From Pseudomonadota bacterium (GTDB lineage: Bacteria > Pseudomonadota > Alphaproteobacteria > Caulobacterales > Caulobacteraceae), in NCBI GenBank assembly GCA_023451375.1, contig JAEXZS010000064.1:3209-67208 (forward strand): DNA of 64,000 nucleotides. The letters run 5' to 3'. Position 1 is the stretch's first letter. Each line of letters opens with the position of its first letter. Positions 7,956 to 17,005 of this stretch are shown in pieces. Under the pieces are notes generated by a model that saw only the letters and a list, made by a program, of their open reading frames with translations, made no database searches and was not told the origin of the DNA. The position numbers and the translations under genes were made by a program.

Positions 7956-7998
7956 CTGCCGCCATCAAGGCGCCGAAGGAAAGACAGCCGACCTGAAC

Positions 7999-10770
7999 CT
8001 ACCGGATCCGATGTCCCTCGACGTCCACAACCTCGACTGCGCCCAGTCCAAGCGCCCGGACGTCGGCTTCAATCTCGCCGAGGTCGCCCACCACGATCCA
8101 GGTTAGCGTCGAGGGATCGTAGAGCCTTGCGGCGGCAGACTCGATCTGGCTCGGCGTCAGGGCCTGAATGCGCGGCACATAGGCGTTCCAATAATCGTCG
8201 GGGAGATTGTGCTCGTAGGCCGTCCGATACAGACCCAGGACGCCGCCGCTGCCCTGAAGGCGGGCCGGCATCCCCAACAGCATGTCGTTGCGCGCTTCAA
8301 GGATCTCCTGTCCCGTGGGTCGACGGGTGGTGCCGAGTTCGCGGATTTCCCGATCGATCTCCCGCATCGCCTCAGCTGTCTTGTCGGTCTGCACCGCCGC
8401 GCCGACGCTGACGCGACCGAGAAACCGGCCCGCATCGAGCTCGGACCGCGCGCCATAGGACCAGCCCTTGTCCTCTCGAAGGTTCATGTTCAGGCGCGAC
8501 GTGAACGAACCGCCGACCAGCGTATTGACCAGATCGAACACTTCGTAATCGGGATCGCTTCGAAGCGGCCCGGCCTGGCCGGCCAGGACCAGACTGGATT
8601 CGGCGCCGGGTTGATCGATCAGCACGACCCGAACGCCCGCGCGGGGCTGAACCGCCGGCAACGGGGGCTTCACCGGAGCGGGGCCGGCGGGCGCGCGCCA
8701 GTCGGACAGACGGGCCTCCAGCAGGGGCGTGATCTCCTCCATAGTGGTGTCTCCCACGATGAACAGGGTCGCCAGGTCCGGCCGGATCCATTGGTCATAG
8801 AAGCGGCGGAAGTCATCCGTGGTCAGCCGGGACGCGATCTCGGGCGTGAACTGCTGGGCGTACGGATGATCCGCTCCGTAATTCAGCGCCGGCGAGACCA
8901 TTCCGACCTTGCCTGCCGGCGAGCGCTTGTTGTCCTCATAACTCGCCGCATAGATCGCGCGCAGCCGGTCCCATTCGGCTTCCGGGAAGGTCGGGTTCTT
9001 CAGGATGTCCGCATACAGGTCCAGCGAATCCTCCAACTTGAGCTTGAGGGCGCCGAGACCGAAACGCGAGTACTCGCTGTTCGTCTGCCAGCCGATCGAG
9101 GCGCCCAGCGCCTGCCGGCGCGCCGCGATCTCCAGTTCGCTGAGACTGGTGGTGCCCGTGGTCGCCAGGGCCATGGCCGTCGACAGGCCCACCGACGCCG
9201 GGTCGCGGTCCGGCAGCGACCCGATATCGAAGATCATGGACAGATCCACCGTGGGAACATCGTGACGTTCGGCCAGGGCGATCCTAAGGCCGTTCGACAG
9301 GGTCGCATGCTGCAGGGGCGGCAAGGCGAAGGCGGCTGGAGCGCCGACCGCCGGCGGCGTCGTGCGATCCGCACCAGTCGCCGACGCCGTATAGGTCGGC
9401 TGCGGCGAAACCTCGAGCACATAGACGCCGTCGGACAGCCATTGTCGCGCCGTGTCCCGGACCGCCGCGGGCGAGGCCGCGTAGATCGTCTCCAGGCGAT
9501 GCCGATAGAAGTCCGGCGAACCGGCGTAAAGCTCACCCTCGGCCAGGGTGGACGCCTTTGACATGGTGGAGACCATCGCGCGAACCGAGCTCGAGTAATA
9601 GTCGAACTTGATGCGCTCCAGCTCTTCGGCTGAAGGCCCCTCGGCCAGGAAGCCGGCCATTTCCGTATCCAACGCGGCTTCCAAGTCGCTCAATTCCACG
9701 CCCGGCCGGACGGTCGCCTGGACGACGAACTGGGACCCCAACTCCAGCTTCTGCATGTTGACGCTGACTTCCGACGCGAGTTGAAGCTCGCGCACCAGTC
9801 GCTTCTGCAACCGGCTGGTCGGTCCGCCCGACAGCGCCCTGGCCGCCAGTTCGAGCAGTTGAGCGTCATCGCTGGCCCAGCCGGGCGCGTTCCACACCTT
9901 CATGACGATGGCGTTGGCCACGGCCGCTTCCAGTTCGCCGCGGGATTCGCCGGTCATCTTGGCGATCTGTTCGCGACTACGGGTCAACGGCGGCCCGCTT
10001 GGAATGTCGCCGAAATACTGCTCGACCTTCTCACGCGCCTGTTCGGCCGTGACATCGCCGGACAGCACGAGCACGGCGTTCGAGGGTCCGTACCAGCGCT
10101 TGAAGAAGGTCTGGACGTCTTCGACGCTGGCCGCGTCGAGGTCCTCCATCGAACCGATGGGGGTCCAGGAATAGGGGTGCCCTTCCGGATAGGTGGCGGC
10201 GGCGACCATTTCCGGCGCTTCGCCCAGCGGGGTGTTGGCGCGCTGGCGCTTCTCGTTCTGCACCACGCGCCGCTGCTCATCCAGCTTGGCCTCGTCGACG
10301 GCGCCCAGCAGATGGCCCATCCGGTCCGACTCCAGCCACAGCACCCGGTCCAGCGCCCCGGTCGGCACGGTCTGGAAATAGTTCGTGCGGTCATTGCCCG
10401 TGGTGCCGTTCATGCCGGTGGCGCCGACCTCGTTCATGGCGGCGAACCAGTCGGTGTTCGCGTTTTCCGAGCCGTTGAACATCAGATGTTCGAACAGGTG
10501 GGCGAAGCCGCTCCGACCCTCGGTCTCGTTGGCGCTGCCGACGTGGTACCAGATGCCGACCGACACGACCGGGGTCGAGTGGTCCTCATGCACGATCAGG
10601 GTCAAGCCGTTTGGCATGACGATCTTCTCATGGGAGATTTCCACCACCGGCAAGATCTCCCTCGCCGGAGATTGAGCGATCGTCATAGAGGCGGCCGGGG
10701 CCGACCACCCGACGGACGGCAAGCCGGCCAGGCAGGCGAGAACAAGCGAAAGCGCGGTGGAATTACGCAT
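7999..10770 (-). CDS. M16 family (insulinase-like) zinc metalloprotease
   Basis: 923 residues from the ATG at 10770. The frame is open further upstream, but only this Met starts a signal peptide (MRNSTALSLVLACLAGLPSVGWSA) and has an AGGATA site before it. Two M16 repeats are visible. The first holds the inverted zinc motif HLFEH at residues 91-95 followed by the downstream Glu-containing region (QNEKRQRANTPLGEAPE). The second (about 480-923) is the inactive partner with the RVVLIDQPGAESSLVLAG and LREDKGWSYG segments. Periplasmic or membrane-associated degradation of oligopeptides is the family role. It is last in the sigma/FecR/receptor series, which suggests it processes what the receptor imports. 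A 24-bp palindrome lies between the two genes. Confidence 0.9.
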   Translation of the reverse strand: MRNSTALSLVLACLAGLPSVGWSAPAASMTIAQSPAREILPVVEISHEKIVMPNGLTLIVHEDHSTPVVSVGIWYHVGSANETEGRSGFAHLFEHLMFNGSENANTDWFAAMNEVGATGMNGTTGNDRTNYFQTVPTGALDRVLWLESDRMGHLLGAVDEAKLDEQRRVVQNEKRQRANTPLGEAPEMVAAATYPEGHPYSWTPIGSMEDLDAASVEDVQTFFKRWYGPSNAVLVLSGDVTAEQAREKVEQYFGDIPSGPPLTRSREQIAKMTGESRGELEAAVANAIVMKVWNAPGWASDDAQLLELAARALSGGPTSRLQKRLVRELQLASEVSVNMQKLELGSQFVVQATVRPGVELSDLEAALDTEMAGFLAEGPSAEELERIKFDYYSSSVRAMVSTMSKASTLAEGELYAGSPDFYRHRLETIYAASPAAVRDTARQWLSDGVYVLEVSPQPTYTASATGADRTTPPAVGAPAAFALPPLQHATLSNGLRIALAERHDVPTVDLSMIFDIGSLPDRDPASVGLSTAMALATTGTTSLSELEIAARRQALGASIGWQTNSEYSRFGLGALKLKLEDSLDLYADILKNPTFPEAEWDRLRAIYAASYEDNKRSPAGKVGMVSPALNYGADHPYAQQFTPEIASRLTTDDFRRFYDQWIRPDLATLFIVGDTTMEEITPLLEARLSDWRAPAGPAPVKPPLPAVQPRAGVRVVLIDQPGAESSLVLAGQAGPLRSDPDYEVFDLVNTLVGGSFTSRLNMNLREDKGWSYGARSELDAGRFLGRVSVGAAVQTDKTAEAMREIDREIRELGTTRRPTGQEILEARNDMLLGMPARLQGSGGVLGLYRTAYEHNLPDDYWNAYVPRIQALTPSQIESAAARLYDPSTLTWIVVGDLGEIEADVRALGLGAVEVVDVEGHRIR

Positions 10771-10805
10771 CGGACTGTATCCTGTCGAAGAGTTTGAAGA
10801 GGGGC

Positions 10806-10829
10806 GGGCGACGCCGGCCGGCGTCGCCC
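10806..10829 (-). terminator. 24-bp palindrome between receptor and protease genes
   Basis: GGGCGACGCCGG directly followed by its reverse complement CCGGCGTCGCCC, 22 nt past the receptor stop and 36 nt before the protease start. It can form a strong hairpin that would end or reduce read-through from the receptor gene into the protease gene. Confidence 0.5.
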
Positions 10830-10850
10830 GGAATGAAGACCGGACGGCCC

Positions 10851-13800
10851 TCAGAACGCCTTGGTCAGGCTGACGCTGAAGCGTCGCAGGCGCGGATCGC
10901 CGTAGGTGCTGTACCCGGCCTGGGTGTAGGAGGTGATCGCCACCACCGGCGGCGTCTGGTCGAAGACGTTCAGCACGCCGGCGGATATCCGCGCGCCGTC
11001 CAGCAGCCCGCCACGATCTCCAAAGGCGTAGGAGACGTGGATGTCGCTGTAGGTCTGGCTGGGGATCCGCGCCGCGCCCTGCAACTGGATGGCGCTGTCG
11101 ATCACCGCAGCGCCGCTGGCCGAGGAGGGATCCTGGGTCGAGAAGACGTTGTAGCTGTCGTAGAACTGGGTGTTCCAGCGGACGCGCCAAGCGCCCCTCT
11201 CCCAGTCGAAGCCGCCGTTGCCCTGCCATTCCAGCGGTCCATCGCGGTTGCCGGAATAGTCGAGCGCAGCCGCCCCGGGCACGAGTTGACGAACCGTTTC
11301 GGGCTGCCACGTCGCCAGAGCGTAAAAGCGCGCCCTGCCCCAGTCACCGAAATCGCGGTCATAGTCGATCTGGAAATCGACCGCCTCGTATTCCGAGTGA
11401 AGCATGTTGATGGGCGACACGTCCACGGACACGATCCGCCCGGCGTAGCCGGCCGGGTCGTCGGCCGCCGGCGTTTCGCGCACCACCCGTCCGGGGAACA
11501 GGTCCGGATTGGCCAGCAGATACTCCAGGGGAATACCGCCGATCTCGTCGGTCTTTTCGATCCGGGTGTAGTCCGCCGAAAACCGCAGTCCCTTCAGCGG
11601 GGTCAGGATCACGCCTGCGGACAGGCTCTCCGACTCCTCTGGCCGCAGCATCATATTGCCCGACCCGCCGATGGACGTCAGGGAATAGTCCACCACCTCC
11701 CCGCCCCGGAACGGGTCCGGGATGCCGAGGCCGTAGGGCGCGGTATAGCTCTGATTGCCCAACTGCACGACGTTGGGCGGCAGGAAGCCCGTGGCGAAGC
11801 TAGCGCGAAGCACCACATTCTCGAAGGGGGAATAGCGGGCCGCCAAGGTGTAGTTGGTGCTTTCGAAACGGCTCTCGAGCGTCTCGAAGAGCGGCAGCGC
11901 ATCGTCGGGCTCGGCGAGCTGAATGGCGCCGAACGCCGCAGGCGGCGACTTGGTGACATAGGCGTCGTGGCGCACCGCCGCCCTCAGTTCCAACTCCCTC
12001 AGAAGGGGGACGCCGTTCACGGGCGCGGCCAGCGGCAGGACAAGTTCGCCGTATTCCGACGTGGTGCGCTGCTCACGGCCCGGGAAGACGAGATAGATCC
12101 AGCCGCGCGTCAGCGTGTCGGCGATGGTGTTGGCCGCCTGATCGATCTCGGTCGCTTCCTGCTGCACCGCCAGCGTCAGAGTCGCCGATCCGCCGGGAAG
12201 CTTGAACAGCGGACCCGAAGCGCGAAGCGAAGGATTGGTGAAGGTCGATCCATAGGGGCCGGCCAGATAGGTCGGCTCCGTGAACAGATACGCACCGAAA
12301 TCGACCGGCGACTCCAGCGGATTGAGCACCGGGCGACCGGCGCAGTTGAACGGATCGTTTGTCGCCTGAAGACCACAATAGGTTCCGTACGTATCGATCA
12401 CTGCCTGGTAGAAGACCGATTCATTTGAGGTCCAGGTTTTGTTGACCTCCAGATTCAGCGCCCAGTTTCTAGGAAGGCGGACGATGGCGCCGACCGCAAG
12501 CGTGTCGGTCGTCGACTGGGACTCATACGGAAAGGCCAGGCCTGGCGACGGAAACGAAACCCGGATCGCCTGCTGGAAGGGGTTGGTCGGCGCGTCCGCC
12601 GCAAGCGTCACCGTCGTCGGGACCTGGTTGGCGCTGTAGCTGGTGCCGCTGTTCTCGAAATGGGAGTAATCGACAAAGCCGTCCAGCCACGTCGCGAACT
12701 CCCGCCTCACGCTGACGTTGAACGACTGCATCTCCGGCGACGTCAGAAGTCCGCGCTGGAGGCCCGACAGCGTGTCTGGGATGTCCAGGTTGAATTCACC
12801 GGCGTTAGCCAGAAGCAGGGCGCCCCCATCGCTGTCGACACCTTCGTAGCCAAGCGGCAGATTGGTGACAGCCGACCCGAGGTTCGCGCCGCCGTACGTC
12901 GGATCCAGCACCAGATTGGCGCCGGTCGCGCTGCGGATGTTCACCCCGTTGCCCAGCGGGGGAAAGCCCGTCCCCGCATAGGGAGAAAAGTTCTCCCGTC
13001 CCAGATCGATGCCGTCCTGAATAAGGTCGATCCGGTCTTCGACCCGCAGCGTGCCCGATCGGCTGATGGAACCGCCGAAGTTCACCGTGGTCCGGCCGCC
13101 TTCCAGGGAGAACCCGCCATTGATATCCAGTCGGCCATTGGGCGCCGCGAAATCGAAGGTGTCGTTGTAGGTCGTGGTCACCTCCAGACCGCTGTAGTCG
13201 CGGCGCAGGATGATGTTGATGACGCCCCCGACGGCGTTCCCGCCGTAGATGCCGCCGGCCGACGCCGGCAGAACCTCGATGCGTTCGATGGACCCGACCG
13301 GAATGCCGTTAACGTCGGCCTGGCCGGGCGCGAAGTTCTGATTGGCGAGATTGGCGAGGCGACGACCGTTGACCAGGACCAACGTCTGGTCCGACCCCAG
13401 CCCCCGCAGGTCGAAGCTGGAATAGGGACGGCCGTTCCCCGTGCTTTGAGACTGCGAGCCGCCGAACCCGGCGTTCTGAGGCAGCCGGCTTCGCAGGAAT
13501 TCCTCGACCGTCGTCGCCTGCGAAGCGGAGATTTCGTCGCGACCGAAGACCACATAGGGCTGGGCGTCGTCTTCGGAGCGTCGCACGTCGACGTTCAGGC
13601 TGCGCGAGCCCCGCACGAGGATTTCGGAAACCTCGGTGACGTCCGCGGCCAGCACGCCGCCGGAAGGGACCGGCTGGCCCGCCCGGACGATCAGCAGTCC
13701 GGACCGCCCGACCTCGACGACAAGGCCGCTGCCGGCCAACAGCGCCTGTACGGCGGACTGGGCGGTGTAGGCGCCCTTCAGCGCGGGCGCCCGCTTGCCG

Positions 13801-14003
13801 CGCACCGCGCTGCTCTCGAAAGCGACTTCCTGCCGCGTGGCCCGCGCCACCGCACGCAACGCGTCCCCCAGATTTTGCGCCGGAATGTCCAGCGAATAGG
13901 TCTGCGCCTGCGCGAAGGCCGGAACGCCCTGCACGAACAGAGCCAGCGCCGCCGCGGCCGCGCTGGTTTGGAAAAGAGCTCGGCTCTTGTCTGAACGCCT
14001 CAT
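10851..14003 (-). CDS. TonB-dependent transducer (receptor with STN domain)
   Basis: 1050 residues from the ATG at 14003, which has a good AAGGGGG site 7 nt upstream. A GTG two codons earlier is also open. Order: signal peptide (to about 34), secretin/TonB N-terminal (STN) signalling domain (about 37-95, YSLDIPAQNLGDALRAVARAT), TonB box region (about 125-135), plug (about 150-260, TLVLVNGRRLANLANQNF, GGIYGGNAVGGVINIILRRDY), barrel ending FSVSLTKAF. The STN domain and position after FecR and sigma genes make it the outer-membrane sensor of a cell-surface signalling system. Binding of its ligand should activate the sigma factor through FecR. The ligand is unknown; the adjacent protease hints at a peptide. 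Confidence 0.92.
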   Translation of the reverse strand: MRRSDKSRALFQTSAAAAALALFVQGVPAFAQAQTYSLDIPAQNLGDALRAVARATRQEVAFESSAVRGKRAPALKGAYTAQSAVQALLAGSGLVVEVGRSGLLIVRAGQPVPSGGVLAADVTEVSEILVRGSRSLNVDVRRSEDDAQPYVVFGRDEISASQATTVEEFLRSRLPQNAGFGGSQSQSTGNGRPYSSFDLRGLGSDQTLVLVNGRRLANLANQNFAPGQADVNGIPVGSIERIEVLPASAGGIYGGNAVGGVINIILRRDYSGLEVTTTYNDTFDFAAPNGRLDINGGFSLEGGRTTVNFGGSISRSGTLRVEDRIDLIQDGIDLGRENFSPYAGTGFPPLGNGVNIRSATGANLVLDPTYGGANLGSAVTNLPLGYEGVDSDGGALLLANAGEFNLDIPDTLSGLQRGLLTSPEMQSFNVSVRREFATWLDGFVDYSHFENSGTSYSANQVPTTVTLAADAPTNPFQQAIRVSFPSPGLAFPYESQSTTDTLAVGAIVRLPRNWALNLEVNKTWTSNESVFYQAVIDTYGTYCGLQATNDPFNCAGRPVLNPLESPVDFGAYLFTEPTYLAGPYGSTFTNPSLRASGPLFKLPGGSATLTLAVQQEATEIDQAANTIADTLTRGWIYLVFPGREQRTTSEYGELVLPLAAPVNGVPLLRELELRAAVRHDAYVTKSPPAAFGAIQLAEPDDALPLFETLESRFESTNYTLAARYSPFENVVLRASFATGFLPPNVVQLGNQSYTAPYGLGIPDPFRGGEVVDYSLTSIGGSGNMMLRPEESESLSAGVILTPLKGLRFSADYTRIEKTDEIGGIPLEYLLANPDLFPGRVVRETPAADDPAGYAGRIVSVDVSPINMLHSEYEAVDFQIDYDRDFGDWGRARFYALATWQPETVRQLVPGAAALDYSGNRDGPLEWQGNGGFDWERGAWRVRWNTQFYDSYNVFSTQDPSSASGAAVIDSAIQLQGAARIPSQTYSDIHVSYAFGDRGGLLDGARISAGVLNVFDQTPPVVAITSYTQAGYSTYGDPRLRRFSVSLTKAF

Positions 14004-14091
14004 GATCACACCCCCTTGTCCCCTGGCCCCCGCCAGATGTTAGGTGAGACGGATCAATCTCGACGAGGGACAGCGGATCCGGAAATTTTTC

Positions 14092-15123
14092 TCATGACGG
14101 ACGAAGCGTCACGGCGTCGTCGCTTTCCGCGACCCGCAACCTGTTGAATGTCGTCACGGCTTCGAGGAAGGCGTCGATGTCCCCCGCGTCGAACACGCCG
14201 TTCACCGTGAGCTTCTCGAGCGTCGGATCGGCCAGACGCACCTTGCGTTCCGAGTAACGATTGATCCTTTCCACAGCCGAGGCCAGCGGCTCGTCCTCAA
14301 AGTTCAGCTGGCCGCCCTCCCAACTCAGGCTGCGCGCAGGATCGACGGCGGTCACCCGGGGCGGCGACGACGAGGCATCCAGCGGCGCCACGAGTTCCCG
14401 TCCAGGCTCGAGGCCGGCGTAGGCCGGCGCCGTCCCGCCGCTTGACCGCTTATGGGAGGGGGACGCTTCTGCGAGAACCTTGTCCATGACGGCCACATGG
14501 CCTTCATAAAGCAACACCCTCGCCTCCCGACGAAGCAGTTCGACGCTGAACGAGGTGCCGGTGGCCACCACCACCTTGTCGCCGGCCGTGACGGCGAACG
14601 GGCGCAAGGGATCGCGCGCCACGTCGAACTTGGCGCGCCCCTGCTGGAGCGTCAGATCGCGTCTTTCCCGGGTCAATCGCACGCGCACCTCGGTGTCGGC
14701 GTCCAGGGAAAGCCGCGAGCCGTCCGCAAGCACCGCGATCTGGCGTTCGCCCACGCCGGTCCGATAGGTCCGTGTCGGCGTGTTCAGAAGGGAGAACCCC
14801 ACGATCAGAACGCCGACGCAGGCGGCGGCCGCGACCCACAGGCCGGGGCGCGCAAGGCGATGTCGCCAGCGCCGGCCCTGCGCCCGTTGGAACTGCTTCA
14901 ACGCCCGTTGGCGGAGCCGCAGGACTTCGGGCGCGTCCGCGCTCTGAGCCGCCGCCCGCCACACGCGCAACGCCTCGTCAAACGCCACGGCGTTCGTCTC
15001 GTCGTCGATCCACGCCTCGAAGGCCGCCCGCGACTGGCGATCAAGCTCGCCTTCGGCCAGGCTCACGCACCATTCCGCCGCTTCAAGGTCCCGCGCGTTC
15101 GCTGTTCGTTGAATCCCCATCAT
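14092..15123 (-). CDS. FecR-type anti-sigma factor / sigma regulator
   Basis: 343 residues starting at the ATG that overlaps the sigma factor stop (TGATG); a GTG one codon earlier is also open. N-terminal DUF4880-like part (about 5-60, LEAAEWCVSLAEGELDRQSRAAFEAWI), one transmembrane span (about 92-112, GLWVAAAACVGVLIVGFSLL), then the periplasmic FecR domain (TYRTGVGERQIAVLADGSRLSLDADTEV) and a C-terminal STN-like segment. It sits in the inner membrane, holds or activates its sigma factor and contacts the STN domain of the receptor encoded next. Order sigma, FecR, receptor is canonical. Confidence 0.92.
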   Translation of the reverse strand: MMGIQRTANARDLEAAEWCVSLAEGELDRQSRAAFEAWIDDETNAVAFDEALRVWRAAAQSADAPEVLRLRQRALKQFQRAQGRRWRHRLARPGLWVAAAACVGVLIVGFSLLNTPTRTYRTGVGERQIAVLADGSRLSLDADTEVRVRLTRERRDLTLQQGRAKFDVARDPLRPFAVTAGDKVVVATGTSFSVELLRREARVLLYEGHVAVMDKVLAEASPSHKRSSGGTAPAYAGLEPGRELVAPLDASSSPPRVTAVDPARSLSWEGGQLNFEDEPLASAVERINRYSERKVRLADPTLEKLTVNGVFDAGDIDAFLEAVTTFNRLRVAESDDAVTLRPS

Positions 15124-15626
15124 CACGCGTCTTCTCGCATGCGGACCATGATCGCGACCATGGCGCTGGCGATCTGTTTCTTCACGGCGCTCTTGGATAT
15201 GCCGAAAGCCTCGCCGATCGCATCCTGGCTCATCTGATCGATCCGGTAGAGGGTGAACATCACGCGTGTTCGCTCAGGCAAGGCGCTCAGCGCCGCAGCG
15301 AACCTCGCGAGTTCGGCGCGTCCCAAGGCTGACCGTTCTGGATCGATCGGATCGAAGTCCAGAGCGTCGGACCGACCCAGCCTGTCGCGATACTGGCGCC
15401 GCACGCTCGCCCTTCGAGCTCGGTCGACGAGAAGGTTTTGGGCGATCTGGAAGACGTAGCTGTCGGCCGCGCCAGCGACCTCGCCTTTCAGCATGCGCAC
15501 GAAGACCTCCTGCGTCAGGTCCTCGGCTTCGGCATGGTCTCGAACACGGCGAAGGAAGAAGGCCATGAGAGCCGGCCGCCATCGACTGTTCAGCCGATGC
15601 TGCTCCGCGTTCCGATGTGCTTCCAC
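15123..15626 (-). CDS. ECF RNA polymerase sigma factor (FecI type)
   Basis: 167 residues, GTG start at 15626. Sigma region 2 (about 20-80, with DLTQEVFVRM and NLLVDRARR) and region 4 (about 110-160, ALPERTRVMFTLYRIDQMSQDAIGEAFGISKSAVKKQI) are clear. There is no region 3, as expected for ECF factors. First gene of a minus-strand operon with FecR, transducer receptor and probably the M16 protease. The upstream gap (15627-15845) should contain its promoter; I cannot identify one by eye. Confidence 0.93.
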   Translation of the reverse strand: MEAHRNAEQHRLNSRWRPALMAFFLRRVRDHAEAEDLTQEVFVRMLKGEVAGAADSYVFQIAQNLLVDRARRASVRRQYRDRLGRSDALDFDPIDPERSALGRAELARFAAALSALPERTRVMFTLYRIDQMSQDAIGEAFGISKSAVKKQIASAMVAIMVRMREDA

Positions 15627-15845
15627 GACCGCCTGTCCTCAAATGGATGTCCGCCCGTAGCGTAAGACGCATCAGGGGTCACGAGGGACAGTCCCGGGCC
15701 GCAATCATCGGCGGAGCCCCGCCTTCGCTCGCCATCGATGACGTCGCCCCTTATCCCCCGCAAGGTGGGCGCGTCCCGCTTGCGGACCGCCTTCCACCAC
15801 GCCTGCAACGATGGCGGACGGACTTGCGAGGCTCCGCGTTCAGCA

Positions 15846-16961
15846 TCAGCGAACAGCGGAAACATCGTCTACGCCGTCGATGAAGGTGATCGTCTGTTGC
15901 GCCTCGGCGCTGTCCGGCGCGATCACCATCGGGCAGCGGATTCCCGGAAGCGCGACCACGTCGAATACCTCCGTCACCGCACCATTGAACCGCATCCATT
16001 CGACGATGTCGCCGGTCGAAAGCTGAACGACGAGCACACCGCACCAGGCGACGGCGCCGCGCGCCTCCAGGTTCGCCTCCAGCGGCAGGCCCTTGAACCC
16101 CGCCTCGCGCGGCTGAGACACGGTCACCAGGGCGTGCCCGTTATGAATGGCCAGGCCACGAAGGAAGCCTGGGCAGAAGGCGACATCGCGCCGTTCGCCG
16201 GAGATAGGGTCCAGGCGGACGATCCAGCCTCGACCGCTATCCAGGAAGAAAATCTCGTCCCCTACGACGCGCGGCGAATGCGGCATCGAGAGTCCCTCGG
16301 CGACGATCATGTCGGTGCGAACGTCGATGAGGACGCCGCCGTCGCCGCGATGCTCGCGCCAGCCGCCGACGATGTCGCTTACGCCGGCGGCGGACACGTA
16401 GGCCGGCGCGCCGTCGATTCCGAAGGCCACGCCATTCAGATGGCATCGATCCTCCGGCGCCAGGCGCGTGATGAAGGGCGGCTTCCATAGCGGCCGGAAG
16501 CTATGGACCGGGTCAGTGGTCGCGAGACACGAGAAGCTCGTGTTGACGAAGGTGCTCCGCCCCTGGGCGTCGACGCCGATCTCGTGAACGTCCAGATCGC
16601 CTGTGAGCTGGGCGTTGCGCGGGGTGAGCACGACGTCGTGGACGCCGTTGGCCCGTTCCCCCGGCCGAAGGATGTTCTCCAGGCGCCAGACCGCCGATTT
16701 GGCCGCCACATAGAGCCGCCCCGGCCGCCAGCACAGGCCCATGGCCCGATCGAAGCCGCACTGGTTCACTGCGACGGCGCCGTCTTCGTGCGAGCCGACC
16801 AGCATCAGTCGCCCAGTCTGATACGAGGTGCAGGCGAAGCTGAGACGGTTGCTCGCCAGCCAACGAGCAAGGCCTCGCGATGCGGAGATGTCTTCGCTCT
16901 GGACCGTGCGGGGACCAGCGGAGGCGAAGCGTGGGTCAAGGGTCATGGGCGTCTGGGTCAT
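15846..16961 (-). CDS. TIGR03032 / DUF4915 family protein
   Basis: 371 residues without signal peptide or membrane span. Pattern of the TIGR03032 family: repeated beta-propeller-like blades with short motifs such as VHEIGVDAQG, FVNTSFSCLAT, RCHLNGVAF and MPHSPRV. Members have no established biochemical function and are found beside glycosyl- or sulfotransferase genes or surface-protein genes. Here it follows a large autotransporter with a strong hairpin in between, so it may be cotranscribed only by read-through. A role connected with that surface protein is a guess from position. Confidence 0.75.
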   Translation of the reverse strand: MTQTPMTLDPRFASAGPRTVQSEDISASRGLARWLASNRLSFACTSYQTGRLMLVGSHEDGAVAVNQCGFDRAMGLCWRPGRLYVAAKSAVWRLENILRPGERANGVHDVVLTPRNAQLTGDLDVHEIGVDAQGRSTFVNTSFSCLATTDPVHSFRPLWKPPFITRLAPEDRCHLNGVAFGIDGAPAYVSAAGVSDIVGGWREHRGDGGVLIDVRTDMIVAEGLSMPHSPRVVGDEIFFLDSGRGWIVRLDPISGERRDVAFCPGFLRGLAIHNGHALVTVSQPREAGFKGLPLEANLEARGAVAWCGVLVVQLSTGDIVEWMRFNGAVTEVFDVVALPGIRCPMVIAPDSAEAQQTITFIDGVDDVSAVR

Positions 16962-16972
16962 GGATGATGGCC

Positions 16973-16998
16973 CCGGACTGCGCCGAAGCGCAGTCCGG
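16973..16998 (-). terminator. Terminator hairpin after the autotransporter
   Basis: Perfect 11-bp arms (CCGGACTGCGC / GCGCAGTCCGG) around a CGAA loop, 7 nt beyond the autotransporter stop. It is likely to end that transcript before the TIGR03032 gene. Confidence 0.6.
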
Positions 16999-17005
16999 AT
17001 ACAGG

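Noticed and set aside
10771..11310. 180-residue N-terminal extension of the M16 protease
   Set aside because: Arg-rich, overlaps the receptor gene out of frame, and the Met at 10770 begins a clear signal peptide.
10794..12428. 544-residue open frame on the plus strand
   Set aside because: Antisense to the STN-type receptor; no start context and no family features.
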